From the NCBI GenBank assembly GCA_905233985.1, contig CAJOFA010000001.1, forward strand, positions 62,001-126,000: a stretch of DNA of 64,000 bases, in the 5' to 3' direction. This document shows positions 25,745 to 35,113 of this stretch, piece after piece; position 1 is the first letter of the stretch; every line of letters begins with the position of its first letter. This DNA comes from an uncultured Prevotella sp. (GTDB taxonomy: Bacteria > Bacteroidota > Bacteroidia > Bacteroidales > Bacteroidaceae). A program made the position numbers and the translations under genes. The notes under the pieces are model-generated. The model saw only the letters and a program-made list of their open reading frames with translations. It ran no database searches and was not told the origin of the DNA.

Positions 25745-26512
25745 ATGAGTACAGTCATTTACCCTTCCCCGATATTCGGACCAATACACAGTAGGCGGCT
25801 GGGGCTGTCGCTGGGCATCAACCTGTTGCCGCCTGACGGCAAGGTATGTACGTTCAACTGTATCTACTGCGAGTGCGGACTCAACGAGGACCACCGTCCG
25901 CAGCAGCCGATGCCGACACGTGAGGCTGTGGCGTCAGCACTTGAGCAGAAGCTCAAAGAGATGACTGCCGAAGGACAGCTACCTGACGTGCTGACCTTTG
26001 CCGGCAATGGCGAGCCGACCTGCCATCCGCATTTTGCAGAGATTATCGACGACACCATCCGTCTGCGTAACCACTACTGCCCCGAGGCAAAGGTAAGTGT
26101 GCTGAGCAATGCCACCTTCACCCACCGCCAACAGGTACACGATGCGCTGATGCGTGTGGACAACAACATTCAGAAACTCGACACAGTCAACCCCGACTAC
26201 ATTCGCCGAGTGGACCAGCCCACCGGCAGCTATGACGTACATACCGTCATTGAACACCTCAAGGCATTCAACGGACATGTGATAATACAGACCATGTTTA
26301 TGGGAGGACAGAATGGAGTTGCAAATACGGAAGAAGAATACGTAGGGCCTTGGCTGGAGGCGCTGCGTGAGATTAAGCCGCAGCAGGTGATGGTCTATAC
26401 CATTGACAGAGAAACACCTGTGCAAGGACTGCAGAAAGCCACACAAGAACAACTGGACGCTATCCGTGACCGAGTCATCGCGTTAGGGATTCCGTGTTCA
26501 GCATCATATTGA
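25745..26512 (+). CDS. radical SAM protein, COG0731 (wyosine synthetase-related) group
   Basis: 255 residues from ATG 25745. It opens with FGPIHSRRLGLSLGINLLP, a block shared with COG0731 proteins, then the 4Fe-4S/SAM motif CTFNCIYC (CxxxCxxC, about 37-44). LTFAGNGEPTCHP (about 84-96) is the GGE-like SAM site. Most COG0731 proteins in bacteria have no assigned substrate, so I do not call a reaction. Single gene with its own promoter, ending in a hairpin terminator shared with the convergent lpxA. Confidence 0.85.
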   Translation: MSTVIYPSPIFGPIHSRRLGLSLGINLLPPDGKVCTFNCIYCECGLNEDHRPQQPMPTREAVASALEQKLKEMTAEGQLPDVLTFAGNGEPTCHPHFAEIIDDTIRLRNHYCPEAKVSVLSNATFTHRQQVHDALMRVDNNIQKLDTVNPDYIRRVDQPTGSYDVHTVIEHLKAFNGHVIIQTMFMGGQNGVANTEEEYVGPWLEALREIKPQQVMVYTIDRETPVQGLQKATQEQLDAIRDRVIALGIPCSASY

Positions 26513-26513
26513 A

Positions 26514-26556
26514 GAGCAAGGGGCAAGGATTACTCCCTGCCCCTTGTTCCTTTTTC
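26514..26556 (+). terminator. terminator between the radical SAM gene and lpxA
   Basis: GAGCAAGGGGCAAGG (26514-26528) pairs with CCCTGCCCCTTGTTCC (26535-26550), followed by TTTTTC. The stem is built from the GGGGCAAGG repeat also seen at 63383-63420 and, as GGAGCAAGG, at 41000-41037. Confidence 0.75.
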
Positions 26557-27336
26557 TTAAATCTTTGAAATGATTCCCAGCTTGGTGCTCTCCAGGAACT
26601 CCAAGACATTGCGAATCTCAGGACTGTCGGGCACCTGTTCCCTAATCTGGTTGACGGCATCAAAGACGGACGTATTGCCGTGGAACACCAGACGGTAGGC
26701 GTTGGCAAGATGCTTGAGCACTTTCTCATCTGTGCCGTGCAGACGTCCTATATAGACATTGACACCACCATACTCCGAACGCTTGTTGCAGACGATATAA
26801 GGCGGCACATCCTTCGAGAACGTACAGCTGGCCTGTACCATAGCACCACGACCCACACGTGTCTTGGCATTCGCAATGACCGATGAGGAGAACACGACAT
26901 TGTCGGCAATTTCGCAGTCGCCGGCAATCTTCGTACCGTAGCCGAAGACGCACCCGTTGCCCACTTTCGTGTCATGGGAGATATGGGCACCCTCCATCAG
27001 CACGTTGTCGTTGCCGATGACTGTCTGTCCGCCGGTATGCGTGGCACGGTTGATGACAACATTCTCACGGATGATGTTGTTATCGCCGATGATGCACTCC
27101 GACTTCTCACCACGGAACTCAAAGTCCTGCGGCAGAGCGCCGACGACAGCACCTTGATGTACCTTGTTACGCGCTCCCATGCGTGTACCATTCAAAATTG
27201 ACACGAAGGGGAAGATGATGCAGCCATCACCAATCTCTACGTCATCTTCGATATAGACAAAGGGGAAAATCTTACAGTTATTGCCGATTTTGGCGTTAGG
27301 GCTGATTTCAGCCTTGGGGGATATTTCACTTGCCAT
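26557..27336 (-). CDS. lpxA: UDP-N-acetylglucosamine O-acyltransferase
   Basis: First step of lipid A synthesis: acyl chain transfer from ACP to the 3-OH of UDP-GlcNAc. 259 residues from ATG 27336. About ten hexapeptide repeats (ISPKAEISPNAKIGNNCKI onward) form the left-handed helix. The catalytic His lies in ATHTGGQTVIGNDNVLMEGAHISHD; HQGAVVGALPQDFEFRGE is a characteristic LpxA block. Unusually, lpxC/fabZ are not adjacent: it follows the RND outer-membrane gene by 23 nt. Confidence 0.95.
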   Translation of the reverse strand: MASEISPKAEISPNAKIGNNCKIFPFVYIEDDVEIGDGCIIFPFVSILNGTRMGARNKVHQGAVVGALPQDFEFRGEKSECIIGDNNIIRENVVINRATHTGGQTVIGNDNVLMEGAHISHDTKVGNGCVFGYGTKIAGDCEIADNVVFSSSVIANAKTRVGRGAMVQASCTFSKDVPPYIVCNKRSEYGGVNVYIGRLHGTDEKVLKHLANAYRLVFHGNTSVFDAVNQIREQVPDSPEIRNVLEFLESTKLGIISKI

Positions 27337-27359
27337 AATTATCAACTTTCATATTACAA

Positions 27360-28748
27360 TTACTTTCCTCCTCCGCCTAATGCGGTATAGAGGCTAACCA
27401 CTGCTTGCATCTTGTAGAAGTCATCGGTGACCTTGTTGAGCTTGGCGTTCAGGAGATTGGTCTCAGCAGTAAGAACTTCCAGATAGCTGGAGTTGCTTGC
27501 GCTGTAAAGGGCTTTGGTGTCCTCAACACTCTTCTGAAGCACGGCGATACGTTCTTCCTCAATCTTGCTGTTGGCATCGTAGCTGTTGTAGTTGACCAGC
27601 GCGTTCGACACTTCATTGCCTGCAGAGAGGATGGCGTTCTGCCATTTGTTGAAAGCCTGCTGGTACTGTATCTCACTCACCTTGAGGTTGGCCGTCAGCG
27701 CACCACGCATAAAGATAGGCTGCGTGAGGTTGGCAAAGAGGTTCAGGAGCCACTTGCCCGGGTTCAGGTTACCGTTGCTGTTGGTAAACGCACCCGTTGC
27801 ACCGATGCTGATGGTGGGATAGAATTGCGAGCGGGCCGTCTGGACATCATGGAAGCAGGCAGCGAGATTCATCTCGGCGTTGTGTACATCGGGACGATTC
27901 TGCAGCAGCTGGATGCCGACGCCGGTAGAGAACTCCGTAGGCAGATACTGCTCAGCGAGCGTGGAACGGGGAATCTGCTGTCCTGCCTGTCCGATGAGCA
28001 GACAGAGGGCATTCTCCGTGGCACGTATCTGACGTTTGAAGTCGTTGGCACGTGTCTGCATGGAGAGATAAGCAGCCTCAGCACTCTGGACACCCGTAGA
28101 ACGTACGCGGCCCAGCTCATGCTGCAGTTTCATCATCTCCCATGTTTCCTTCGACATACGACTCATCTCCGTGACAATAGCCAGTTGCTCGTCAAGCATC
28201 AGCAGCGTATAATAGCAGTTGGCAATGCCACTGACAATCTGTGCACGGACAGCCATCTGGTAATCCTTCATGCCAAGCAGCTTCATCTGTGTGGAACGCT
28301 TCTGCGAGAGGATGTTACCAAAGAGGTCAACCGTCCAGCTCGCCGTGATGGGCAGGGTGTACGACTTGGTGGTCACCGAAGGATCGGTGAAGAGTGTCGA
28401 GATGCTTCCCATACCGCTGTTCGAACCGAAGGTAACGGCAGGAAGGAAGGCCAGCTTGGCAGCCTTCAGCATCGTTTCGTACATCTCAACGGTCAGCGCT
28501 GCGTTCTGCAGGTCGCTGTTCTTCTCCAGTCCTTGCTCAATGAGCACACGGAGCTGCGGGTCAGTAAACACCTGACGCCACGGCAGGTTACCGAACGAGG
28601 CGGTGTCCTGCACAGCTAACGTGTCCATATCGCTGACGGCATCACGTATCAGCCCTGCCGTATTCACGTCAGGACGCTCGTACTTGTTATAGACTCCGCA
28701 GCTTGACAGCAGCAGGACTGCGGACGATATTAATAGTATTTTCTTCAT
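27360..28748 (-). CDS. RND efflux outer-membrane factor (TolC/OprM-like lipoprotein)
   Basis: 462 residues. Lipoprotein signal with lipobox LLSSC (about 13-17), so the N terminus is lipid-anchored. Two tandem outer-membrane-efflux repeats follow, with long coiled-coil helices (ADSNSDLQNAAL type) and QNRPDVHNAEMNLAACFHDV in the second. Forms the outer-membrane duct of the pump encoded upstream; 2 nt separate the two genes. Confidence 0.93.
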   Translation of the reverse strand: MKKILLISSAVLLLSSCGVYNKYERPDVNTAGLIRDAVSDMDTLAVQDTASFGNLPWRQVFTDPQLRVLIEQGLEKNSDLQNAALTVEMYETMLKAAKLAFLPAVTFGSNSGMGSISTLFTDPSVTTKSYTLPITASWTVDLFGNILSQKRSTQMKLLGMKDYQMAVRAQIVSGIANCYYTLLMLDEQLAIVTEMSRMSKETWEMMKLQHELGRVRSTGVQSAEAAYLSMQTRANDFKRQIRATENALCLLIGQAGQQIPRSTLAEQYLPTEFSTGVGIQLLQNRPDVHNAEMNLAACFHDVQTARSQFYPTISIGATGAFTNSNGNLNPGKWLLNLFANLTQPIFMRGALTANLKVSEIQYQQAFNKWQNAILSAGNEVSNALVNYNSYDANSKIEEERIAVLQKSVEDTKALYSASNSSYLEVLTAETNLLNAKLNKVTDDFYKMQAVVSLYTALGGGGK

Positions 28749-28750
28749 AT

Positions 28751-31700
28751 TTATTCTTCTACTTGATAATCAACTGGTTTGTGTGCATACTGTGCCAGCT
28801 CCGTCGAGACATCCTCGTTGTGGTCCTCGTCCTCGAACTTCATCGGACGAATCTTCTCCTGCAATGACTGGAAGAGCACGAACAACGTAGGAACGACGAA
28901 AATCTGCAACAGCGTACCTATCAACATACCGCCCACAGCAGCAGCACCCAGCGTCTGGTTACCGTTCTTGCCGACGCCCGACGCGAACATCATCGGCAAC
29001 AGACCGATGACCATAGCGAGCGACGTCATCAGGATAGGACGCAGACGGGCTGCAGCACCCAGGACGGCCGACCATGTGATAGCCATACCTGTCTCACGGC
29101 GCTCCAGGGCGAATTGCACAATCAGGATGGCGTTCTTGGCCAACAGTCCTATCAGCATGATAAGTGAGATCTGCATGTAGATATCGTTGGCATGGCCGAA
29201 TGCCATCGTAAAGAGGAAGCAGCCTGCCAGTCCGAAGGGCACAGAGAGCAACACGGCCAGCGGCAGGATGTAGCTTTCGTACTGTGCCGACAGAATCAGG
29301 TAGATGAAGATAAAGCAGAGCACGAAGATGATTGCCGTTGAGTTCGTGGACTTGGCCTCTTCACGCGTCAAACCCTGATAGTCGTAGGTATAGCCCTGCG
29401 GCAGTATTTCTTCTGCAACCTCCTGAGCTGCCTTGATAGCCTCACCGGTAGAGTAGCCGCTGGCTACCGTTGCCGTCACGTTAATTGAGGTGAAAAGGTT
29501 GAAGCGGTTGATATTAGCCGGTCCATAGACACGCTCCAAGTTACAGAACTCACTGACAGGAGCCATGCCCTGCGGCGTGCGAACATACACGCTATTGAGC
29601 GACTCGGGCGTCATACGCGTCTCGGGTGTACCCTGTATCATGACACGATAGAGCTTACCATAGGCATTGAAGTTCGAAGCATAGAGTCCGCCATAGTATC
29701 CCTGCAAGGTGCTCAGGATAGCAGAGGGCGAGGTACCCGACTGCTTACACTTGGCCACATCGACATGCAGCATGTACTGCGGATAGTTCGGGTTGTATGA
29801 CGTCTGTGCCGTCTGGAACTCCGGACGCTTGTTCAGCTCAGCGAGATAGTCCTTCACCACGCCATAGAAACGGTCAAGTGAACCACCCGTACGGTCCTGC
29901 ATGACGATAGACACACCTGAGTTAGCTGAGAAGCCAGGAATCATAGGCGGCGAGAATGCCAGCACCTGAGCATCCTTGATGTGAGCTGTCTTGATGAATA
30001 TCTGAGCGATGACACCCGTTGACTCATACGGATTCAGGAAGAAACGGTAGATGCCGTCACCCTCCCACAGGCCGCTGATCTTCCACCACAGGCCTTTTTG
30101 ACGCTCGGCAAACGGCTTGAGTTTGATGATGAACGTAGCCTGGTCGGAACCAGAACCTGCAATAAAGTTATAACCCTGAATCTGCTCACGGCTTTGAATA
30201 GCAGGGTCGGCAGCCAGAATAGAATCAACCTGATTGATAATCTGACGTGTGCGGGCCACTGACGTTGCAGGGGGCATGGAGATAGTACAGAAGAGCGTAC
30301 CGGTATCCTCGTCAGGAACCAGACCTGACTTCGTGGTCAGCATCGTTGCAGCCAGTGCCACAATACCGATCAACACCATTGCAAGGATGAGCATAGGTCT
30401 GCGCACTAACTTCTCCACACGTCCCTTGTACTTACCCAAGACCTTGTCGTAGGCAGTATTGAACGAAGCATGGAAACGGTCCACCACTGACATCTTGCGA
30501 GGATTGCCGTTCTCGTCGTGCGGTTTCAGGAAGATGGCACACAAGGCAGGCGACAGCGTCAGGGCGTTCAATGCCGAGATAAAGATGCTGACAGCCATCG
30601 TTACACCGAACTCACGATAGAACGTACCGCTCGTACCTCCGATGAACGACACGGGAATGAACACCGAAGCCATCACCAGCGTGATGGAGATAATGGCGCC
30701 CGAAATCTCGTTCATGGCATCGATACTGGCCGTAAGCGATGACTTGTAGCCCATATCGAGCTTAGCATGCACAGCCTCCACCACCACAATAGCGTCGTCC
30801 ACCACAATGGCAATAGCCAGCAGCAGGGCCGAGAGCACCAGCAGGTTGATGGAGAAGCCGAACACCGACAGGAAGAAGAACGTACCAATGAGCGACACAG
30901 GCACGGCAATCAACGGGATAAGCGTTGAACGCCAGTCCTGCAGGAAGACGTAAATCACGATGAACACCAGTACGAGGGTGAACAACAGCGTGAAGACCAC
31001 TTCCTCAATAGAAGCATAGAGGAACTCCGTCACGTCATAGTTGATCTTATACGTCATGCCCGGGGGGAAGAACTTAGCCTGCTCTTCCAGCTCGGCCTTC
31101 ACCTGCTTGGCGATATCATTGGCGTTAGAACCAGCAATCTGCTGTACCATACCCAGCACAGACGGCAGGTTGTTGTTCTTCATCGACACCGAATACTGCT
31201 GTCCGCCCAACTCAATCTTAGCGACATCCTTCAGCTTCAGCGTCTGTCCGTTGGCATCACTGGAGATGACAATGTTACCGAACTCCTCAGCAGTCTTCAG
31301 ACGACCCGTGTAGCGCATGGCATACTCGTAGGCCACACTACTCTCCTGTCCGAAGCTACCCGGGGCAGCCTCGATGTTCTGCTCAGCCAGCACAGCACTA
31401 ATATCCGAAGGCATCAGGTTGTACTGCTTCATGACGTCGGGCTTCAGCCAGATACGCATGGAGTAGGTCTTCAGACCAGGGGACTGCACGTCACCCACAC
31501 CCTGAATACGCTTGATGGCAGGAATGATATTGATGTTGTTATAGTTCGTCAGGAACTCGTCGTCGTAGCGACCGTCAGAGGTCAGCGTAAACATGAGCAC
31601 CTGGGACGTCTGGCGCTTCGTCACCGTCACACCCACACGGGTCACCTCGGCGGGTAACAGAGCCAATGCCTGCTGAACGCGGTTCTGCACGTTCACAGCA

Positions 31701-32008
31701 CACATATCGGCGTTCATGCCCTGACGGAACAGCACGCTGATCTGTGCAGAACCGGCACCAGCCGTTGACGATATATAGTCCATGCCCTCCACACCGTTAA
31801 TACTCTCTTCCAGCGGCGTGATGACGGAGTTCTTCACGGTCTCAGCATCGGCACCGGGATAGCTGGTCCATACCGCAACGGTAGGGGGCGCTATGTTGGG
31901 GTACTGCTCAATAGGCAGCGACACCAATCCGATAATACCCAGCAGCACGATGAGGATGGAAATCACCGTCGACAATACAGGGCGTTTGATAAAGTTTGTA
32001 AAAGTCAT
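28751..32008 (-). CDS. RND multidrug efflux transporter (AcrB/MexB-like, HAE-1)
   Basis: 1085 residues, twelve membrane helices and two large periplasmic loops. N terminus FIKRPVLSTVISILIVLLG; proton-relay aspartate pair in LAIAIVVDDAIVVVEAVHA (helix 4). QAPGLKTYSMRIWLKPD-like porter segments and GFSANSGVSIVMQDR are present. The length and the sequence between the halves are as in the drug-exporting HAE-1 subfamily rather than metal exporters. Middle gene of the adaptor-transporter-duct operon. Confidence 0.95.
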   Translation of the reverse strand: MTFTNFIKRPVLSTVISILIVLLGIIGLVSLPIEQYPNIAPPTVAVWTSYPGADAETVKNSVITPLEESINGVEGMDYISSTAGAGSAQISVLFRQGMNADMCAVNVQNRVQQALALLPAEVTRVGVTVTKRQTSQVLMFTLTSDGRYDDEFLTNYNNINIIPAIKRIQGVGDVQSPGLKTYSMRIWLKPDVMKQYNLMPSDISAVLAEQNIEAAPGSFGQESSVAYEYAMRYTGRLKTAEEFGNIVISSDANGQTLKLKDVAKIELGGQQYSVSMKNNNLPSVLGMVQQIAGSNANDIAKQVKAELEEQAKFFPPGMTYKINYDVTEFLYASIEEVVFTLLFTLVLVFIVIYVFLQDWRSTLIPLIAVPVSLIGTFFFLSVFGFSINLLVLSALLLAIAIVVDDAIVVVEAVHAKLDMGYKSSLTASIDAMNEISGAIISITLVMASVFIPVSFIGGTSGTFYREFGVTMAVSIFISALNALTLSPALCAIFLKPHDENGNPRKMSVVDRFHASFNTAYDKVLGKYKGRVEKLVRRPMLILAMVLIGIVALAATMLTTKSGLVPDEDTGTLFCTISMPPATSVARTRQIINQVDSILAADPAIQSREQIQGYNFIAGSGSDQATFIIKLKPFAERQKGLWWKISGLWEGDGIYRFFLNPYESTGVIAQIFIKTAHIKDAQVLAFSPPMIPGFSANSGVSIVMQDRTGGSLDRFYGVVKDYLAELNKRPEFQTAQTSYNPNYPQYMLHVDVAKCKQSGTSPSAILSTLQGYYGGLYASNFNAYGKLYRVMIQGTPETRMTPESLNSVYVRTPQGMAPVSEFCNLERVYGPANINRFNLFTSINVTATVASGYSTGEAIKAAQEVAEEILPQGYTYDYQGLTREEAKSTNSTAIIFVLCFIFIYLILSAQYESYILPLAVLLSVPFGLAGCFLFTMAFGHANDIYMQISLIMLIGLLAKNAILIVQFALERRETGMAITWSAVLGAAARLRPILMTSLAMVIGLLPMMFASGVGKNGNQTLGAAAVGGMLIGTLLQIFVVPTLFVLFQSLQEKIRPMKFEDEDHNEDVSTELAQYAHKPVDYQVEE

Positions 32009-32043
32009 GTTGATTTACTATTTGACAATTTACGATTTACGAT

Positions 32044-33213
32044 TTATTTCTTCATTGCGTCAACAATCTCGCCGGCACTCATGGCCTTGGCTTGCTCGTC
32101 AATCTTCTGCTGATAGCGCTCAGGCGTGATGGGAACTATTTCCATACCGTCGTTCAGCTTCGTGATACCGTTGGTGACGTACTTGTCGCCCACCTTCAGA
32201 CCGTCAACGACGATATAGTTGTTGCCGTCGTTCTGCGGGTCAACCTTGATTTCGGTATATTTCACCTTGTTGTCCTTGCCTAAGATGTAAACGAACTTCT
32301 TGTTCTGTACTTCCGACACACAGCTCTGAGGAATGATGATGGCACTGCTGTTCACATGCGGAATAACGATGTTACCAGAGCCGCCGCTCTTCAGCAGACG
32401 CTCGTTGTTGGGGAACACGGCAATCATCTGCACGGTACCCGTAGCAGCATCGATGACACCGCTCATCTTGGTAATCTTACCATCGTAGGTATAGATGCTA
32501 CCGTCAGCCAGCTGCAGCTTCACGGCAGGCATGGCGTCAATGCCCGAACCGTTCTTTTGCATGGCGAGCACGTCTTTCTCAGTCATGGAGAAATAGACCT
32601 CCATTGAGCTGTTGTTAGAAACGGTGGTCAGCACGTTCGAACCGCTAACCAGTGCGCCCTTCTTGTAGGGCAGCGTACCCACGACACCTGAAGCAGGACT
32701 CTTCACGTAGCAGAAGCTCAGAGCCTCACGAGCGGAAGCCAAACCTGCATTTGCCTGTGCCAGCTGTGCCTGTGCACTCTCATAGTTGTTCTTCGTGGTC
32801 TGCAGTTCATAGTCACCGATGACGTTGCTCTCATGCAGACGAACCGAGTTCTCGTAAGTCAGTTTCGTGGTGTTCACCGACTGCTGTGCAGCATTGACGG
32901 CAGCCTGAGCCTGACGAACAGCAGCCTGAGCCGTCTCGTTGTCAATGACAAAAAGCAGCTGACCGGCACCGACCGACTGTCCCTCACGCACATTAATCTG
33001 CGTAATGAAACCCGTTGCCTTCGGACGAATCTCTACGTCCTGAACACCCTTGATTACGGCAGGATAAGTGGTCTGCATGTCAGTACTTGACGTACCTACC
33101 GCAGTCACGGGGAACTCATTGTCACCAAAGGTGGGACGTCCGCCATTACCACATGATACCATCATTGCAGCAGCAACAACAGCTGCAACCAATAACATCT
33201 TGTTCTTTTTCAT
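32044..33213 (-). CDS. RND periplasmic adaptor subunit (AcrA/MexA-like lipoprotein)
   Basis: 389 residues. Lipobox MMVSC (about 17-21). Lipoyl/hairpin core: KATGFITQINVREGQSVGAG and the matching VKSPASGVVGTLPYKKGALV half enclose an Ala/Gln-rich alpha-hairpin (about 90-150), followed by a beta-barrel and membrane-proximal domain. Bridges the transporter to the outer-membrane duct. First gene of the efflux operon; no regulator gene is adjacent. Confidence 0.94.
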   Translation of the reverse strand: MKKNKMLLVAAVVAAAMMVSCGNGGRPTFGDNEFPVTAVGTSSTDMQTTYPAVIKGVQDVEIRPKATGFITQINVREGQSVGAGQLLFVIDNETAQAAVRQAQAAVNAAQQSVNTTKLTYENSVRLHESNVIGDYELQTTKNNYESAQAQLAQANAGLASAREALSFCYVKSPASGVVGTLPYKKGALVSGSNVLTTVSNNSSMEVYFSMTEKDVLAMQKNGSGIDAMPAVKLQLADGSIYTYDGKITKMSGVIDAATGTVQMIAVFPNNERLLKSGGSGNIVIPHVNSSAIIIPQSCVSEVQNKKFVYILGKDNKVKYTEIKVDPQNDGNNYIVVDGLKVGDKYVTNGITKLNDGMEIVPITPERYQQKIDEQAKAMSAGEIVDAMKK

Positions 33214-33405
33214 AACTATTTCTTAATACTTTTTTGATGATTATTCGAATAATACCATTTTTATGAAAACCCAAAAACGCTTTTCGGTTTTCGAGTTGCA
33301 AAATTACTAAAAATCTTGCACACGTCTATATTATATATAATATATTTAACAATATTTAGGTGTGGCTTTCTCGGCAAAAAGCTTGGGCGTCTGCGAAAGA
33401 ATGAT

Positions 33406-33413
33406 TACTTTTG
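33406..33413 (+). promoter_or_regulatory. -7 box of the sigma-factor gene
   Basis: TACTTTTG, ending 18 nt before the ATG at 33432; the TTG inside the box is not used as a start. Confidence 0.5.
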
Positions 33414-33431
33414 CAGCCAAAACTTACGCTT

Positions 33432-34172
33432 ATGACCACCAACAAGAAGACACAGACAGCGAAAAAGAAGCTGATACCGGGGCGCGATGCCCTACAGAGA
33501 TATTTGGACGAGATTGGCGACGCTCCCCTGCTGACCGATGCCGAGGAACGGGCTTTGTCGGAACGCATCCGGCAGGGTGATCAGCGAGCTGCCGACCAAC
33601 TGGCAACGGCTAACCTGCGCTTTGTCGTCACCATCGCCCGACAATACCTCAACACGCACTCCCTCCTTGGGAGGGGGACGGGAGAAGGCTCACCCCTCAG
33701 CCCCGACGACCTCGTCAGCGAGGGAAACATCGGACTGCTCAAGGCTGCGTCGAAGTTCGACGCCTCAACGGGCAAGCGCTTCGTGACGTTTGCCGCTCCT
33801 TTCATCCGCCAGAGTATAGAACGGGCCATCGCCACTTACCAGTCATCAACCACCAATCACCAGCCACCACTCTCTACCGACGAGTCTTTGCCCATCGGCA
33901 GCAACAACAACTTCACGCTGCTCAACGTGCTGGAGGACAAGGATGCGCCACGGGCTGACGCCCATCTGGAACAAGCCTCGCTGTCTGCAGAAATGATGGA
34001 AGCCACCGACGCTCTCAATGACCGCGAGAAAGCAGTCATCACACGCATCTACGGTATCGGCGCCGACCGCATGACAATGGCAGAAATCGGCGCAGCCCTC
34101 GGCCTGAAGCGCGAACGTGTCCGCCAGATACGCGACAAGGCCCTGCGGAAAATGAAAAAACTGTATAAGTAG
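33432..34172 (+). CDS. RNA polymerase sigma-70 family factor, divergent RpoD-like
   Basis: 246 residues. Region 1.2 DALQRYLDEIGDAPLLTDAEE (about 20-40), region 2 LATANLRFVVTIARQYLN and GLLKAASKFDASTGKRFVTFAAPFIRQSIERAI, and region 4 MTMAEIGAALGLKRERVRQIRDKALRKMKKL are intact. The usual Bacteroidetes primary sigma is about 285 residues and has FISYAVWWIRQSI; this one reads VTFAAPFIRQSI and is shorter, so it is probably a second, non-primary factor. Two repeat-derived insertions interrupt the conserved body: HSLLGRGTGEGSPLSP within region 2 and a Thr/Asn/Pro stretch (about 140-150) in region 3. Confidence 0.85.
   Translation: MTTNKKTQTAKKKLIPGRDALQRYLDEIGDAPLLTDAEERALSERIRQGDQRAADQLATANLRFVVTIARQYLNTHSLLGRGTGEGSPLSPDDLVSEGNIGLLKAASKFDASTGKRFVTFAAPFIRQSIERAIATYQSSTTNHQPPLSTDESLPIGSNNNFTLLNVLEDKDAPRADAHLEQASLSAEMMEATDALNDREKAVITRIYGIGADRMTMAEIGAALGLKRERVRQIRDKALRKMKKLYK
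33659..33695. repeat. GC-rich palindromic repeat inside the sigma gene
   Basis: CTCCCTCCTTGGGAGGGGG hairpin with a trailing GGGAGAAGGCTCACCC, read as SLLGRGTGEGSPL. Confidence 0.65.
33838..33873. repeat. short tandem repeat tract inside the sigma gene
   Basis: Degenerate (CAACCACCAAT)-type units encoding a Ser/Thr/Asn/Pro loop. Confidence 0.55.
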
Positions 34173-34244
34173 AACGGCAAGAAAATCAGCACCCGAGCCG
34201 CAAAATAGCCTTGCACATTTTCATGCCAGTATTACTTCTGGGAG

Positions 34245-35087
34245 TTATTTGATAAATTTCTTGGCTTTTAGCCACTGTATCAATTGAAGACTCCACGATT
34301 CAGTAGTAGTCTCACCCGTCTCAGGCATCAGTTCGTATGGGCCTTTACCGTCGCCGTACATGTGTATTTCGGCATTGGCTCCCGCTTTCTTCCATTCCAT
34401 GAAAAGCGCCACCAGACCTGCAGCCACATTTGGATGGTCAACACGTGTCATAATCAACAACGGGGGTGCATCCTCTGGAACCGTTACAGGCATCAGCGAT
34501 GGGCCGAAATTGGTACAGAGGAAGTCAGGACGTTCGATGTTTTCTGCTGACATCGTAGCAGCAATGGCCACACCGCCACCTGCCGAAAAGCCGAGATAGC
34601 CAATCTTATCTTTACTGATGTTCCACTCGTCTGCATGTTCCCTTACCATTCGGATAGCAGCTTTGGCATCCTCTGCTGCCAGGCGGATGATGGAATCGCC
34701 GTATGCAAAGTGCATCGGGTTGGCGTCGGCCTTAGGAAATTGCTCCGGATGCGTCACATCCACCATCGGAGGCATCTGCATACCCTGTGGCATCTGTCCA
34801 TCACCCCGATTCAGATGATAGTGCAAACCGATAGCAGCAATGCCCCGCTCATTCAGAAATGCAGCCATTTTCACAACATCACTCTCCCACGACAGCCACC
34901 TCATGGCACCGCCAGGACACAACACGACAGCACATCCATTGGCCTGTTCCGACATCGGCAGATACACCTCAATGAGAGGCCTCTCTTTCTCGTCCATCGT
35001 ACCATCACCAGTAGGAAGAAAATACTGCTTTTGCGCCGATAACGTCATTGGCACAGAAAGCAAACATAATAACACTAACTTTTTCAT
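34245..35087 (-). CDS. secreted alpha/beta-hydrolase (acetyl-esterase/xylanase-annotated group)
   Basis: 280 residues with signal peptide MKKLVLLCLLSVPMTLSAQ. Oxyanion segment VVLCPGGAMRWLSW (about 54-67) and nucleophile elbow GYLGFSAGGG (about 168-177) are clear. The usual C-terminal GHGFG catalytic-His block is replaced by GDGKGPYEL (about 251-259), so the catalytic His is not where the family has it. It may be inactive or use another residue. The family deacetylates plant polysaccharides. Own promoter box TATATTTG at 35106-35113. Confidence 0.75.
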   Translation of the reverse strand: MKKLVLLCLLSVPMTLSAQKQYFLPTGDGTMDEKERPLIEVYLPMSEQANGCAVVLCPGGAMRWLSWESDVVKMAAFLNERGIAAIGLHYHLNRGDGQMPQGMQMPPMVDVTHPEQFPKADANPMHFAYGDSIIRLAAEDAKAAIRMVREHADEWNISKDKIGYLGFSAGGGVAIAATMSAENIERPDFLCTNFGPSLMPVTVPEDAPPLLIMTRVDHPNVAAGLVALFMEWKKAGANAEIHMYGDGKGPYELMPETGETTTESWSLQLIQWLKAKKFIK

Positions 35088-35105
35088 TTCAAATCACTTT
35101 CGTTG

Positions 35106-35113
35106 CAAATATA
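35106..35113 (-). promoter_or_regulatory. -7 box of the hydrolase gene
   Basis: TATATTTG on the minus strand, 18 nt before the start. Confidence 0.45.

Noticed and set aside
27405..28619. 404-codon open frame antisense to the outer-membrane efflux gene
   Set aside because: Complete overlap with a clearly recognised TolC-like gene; no start context or family.
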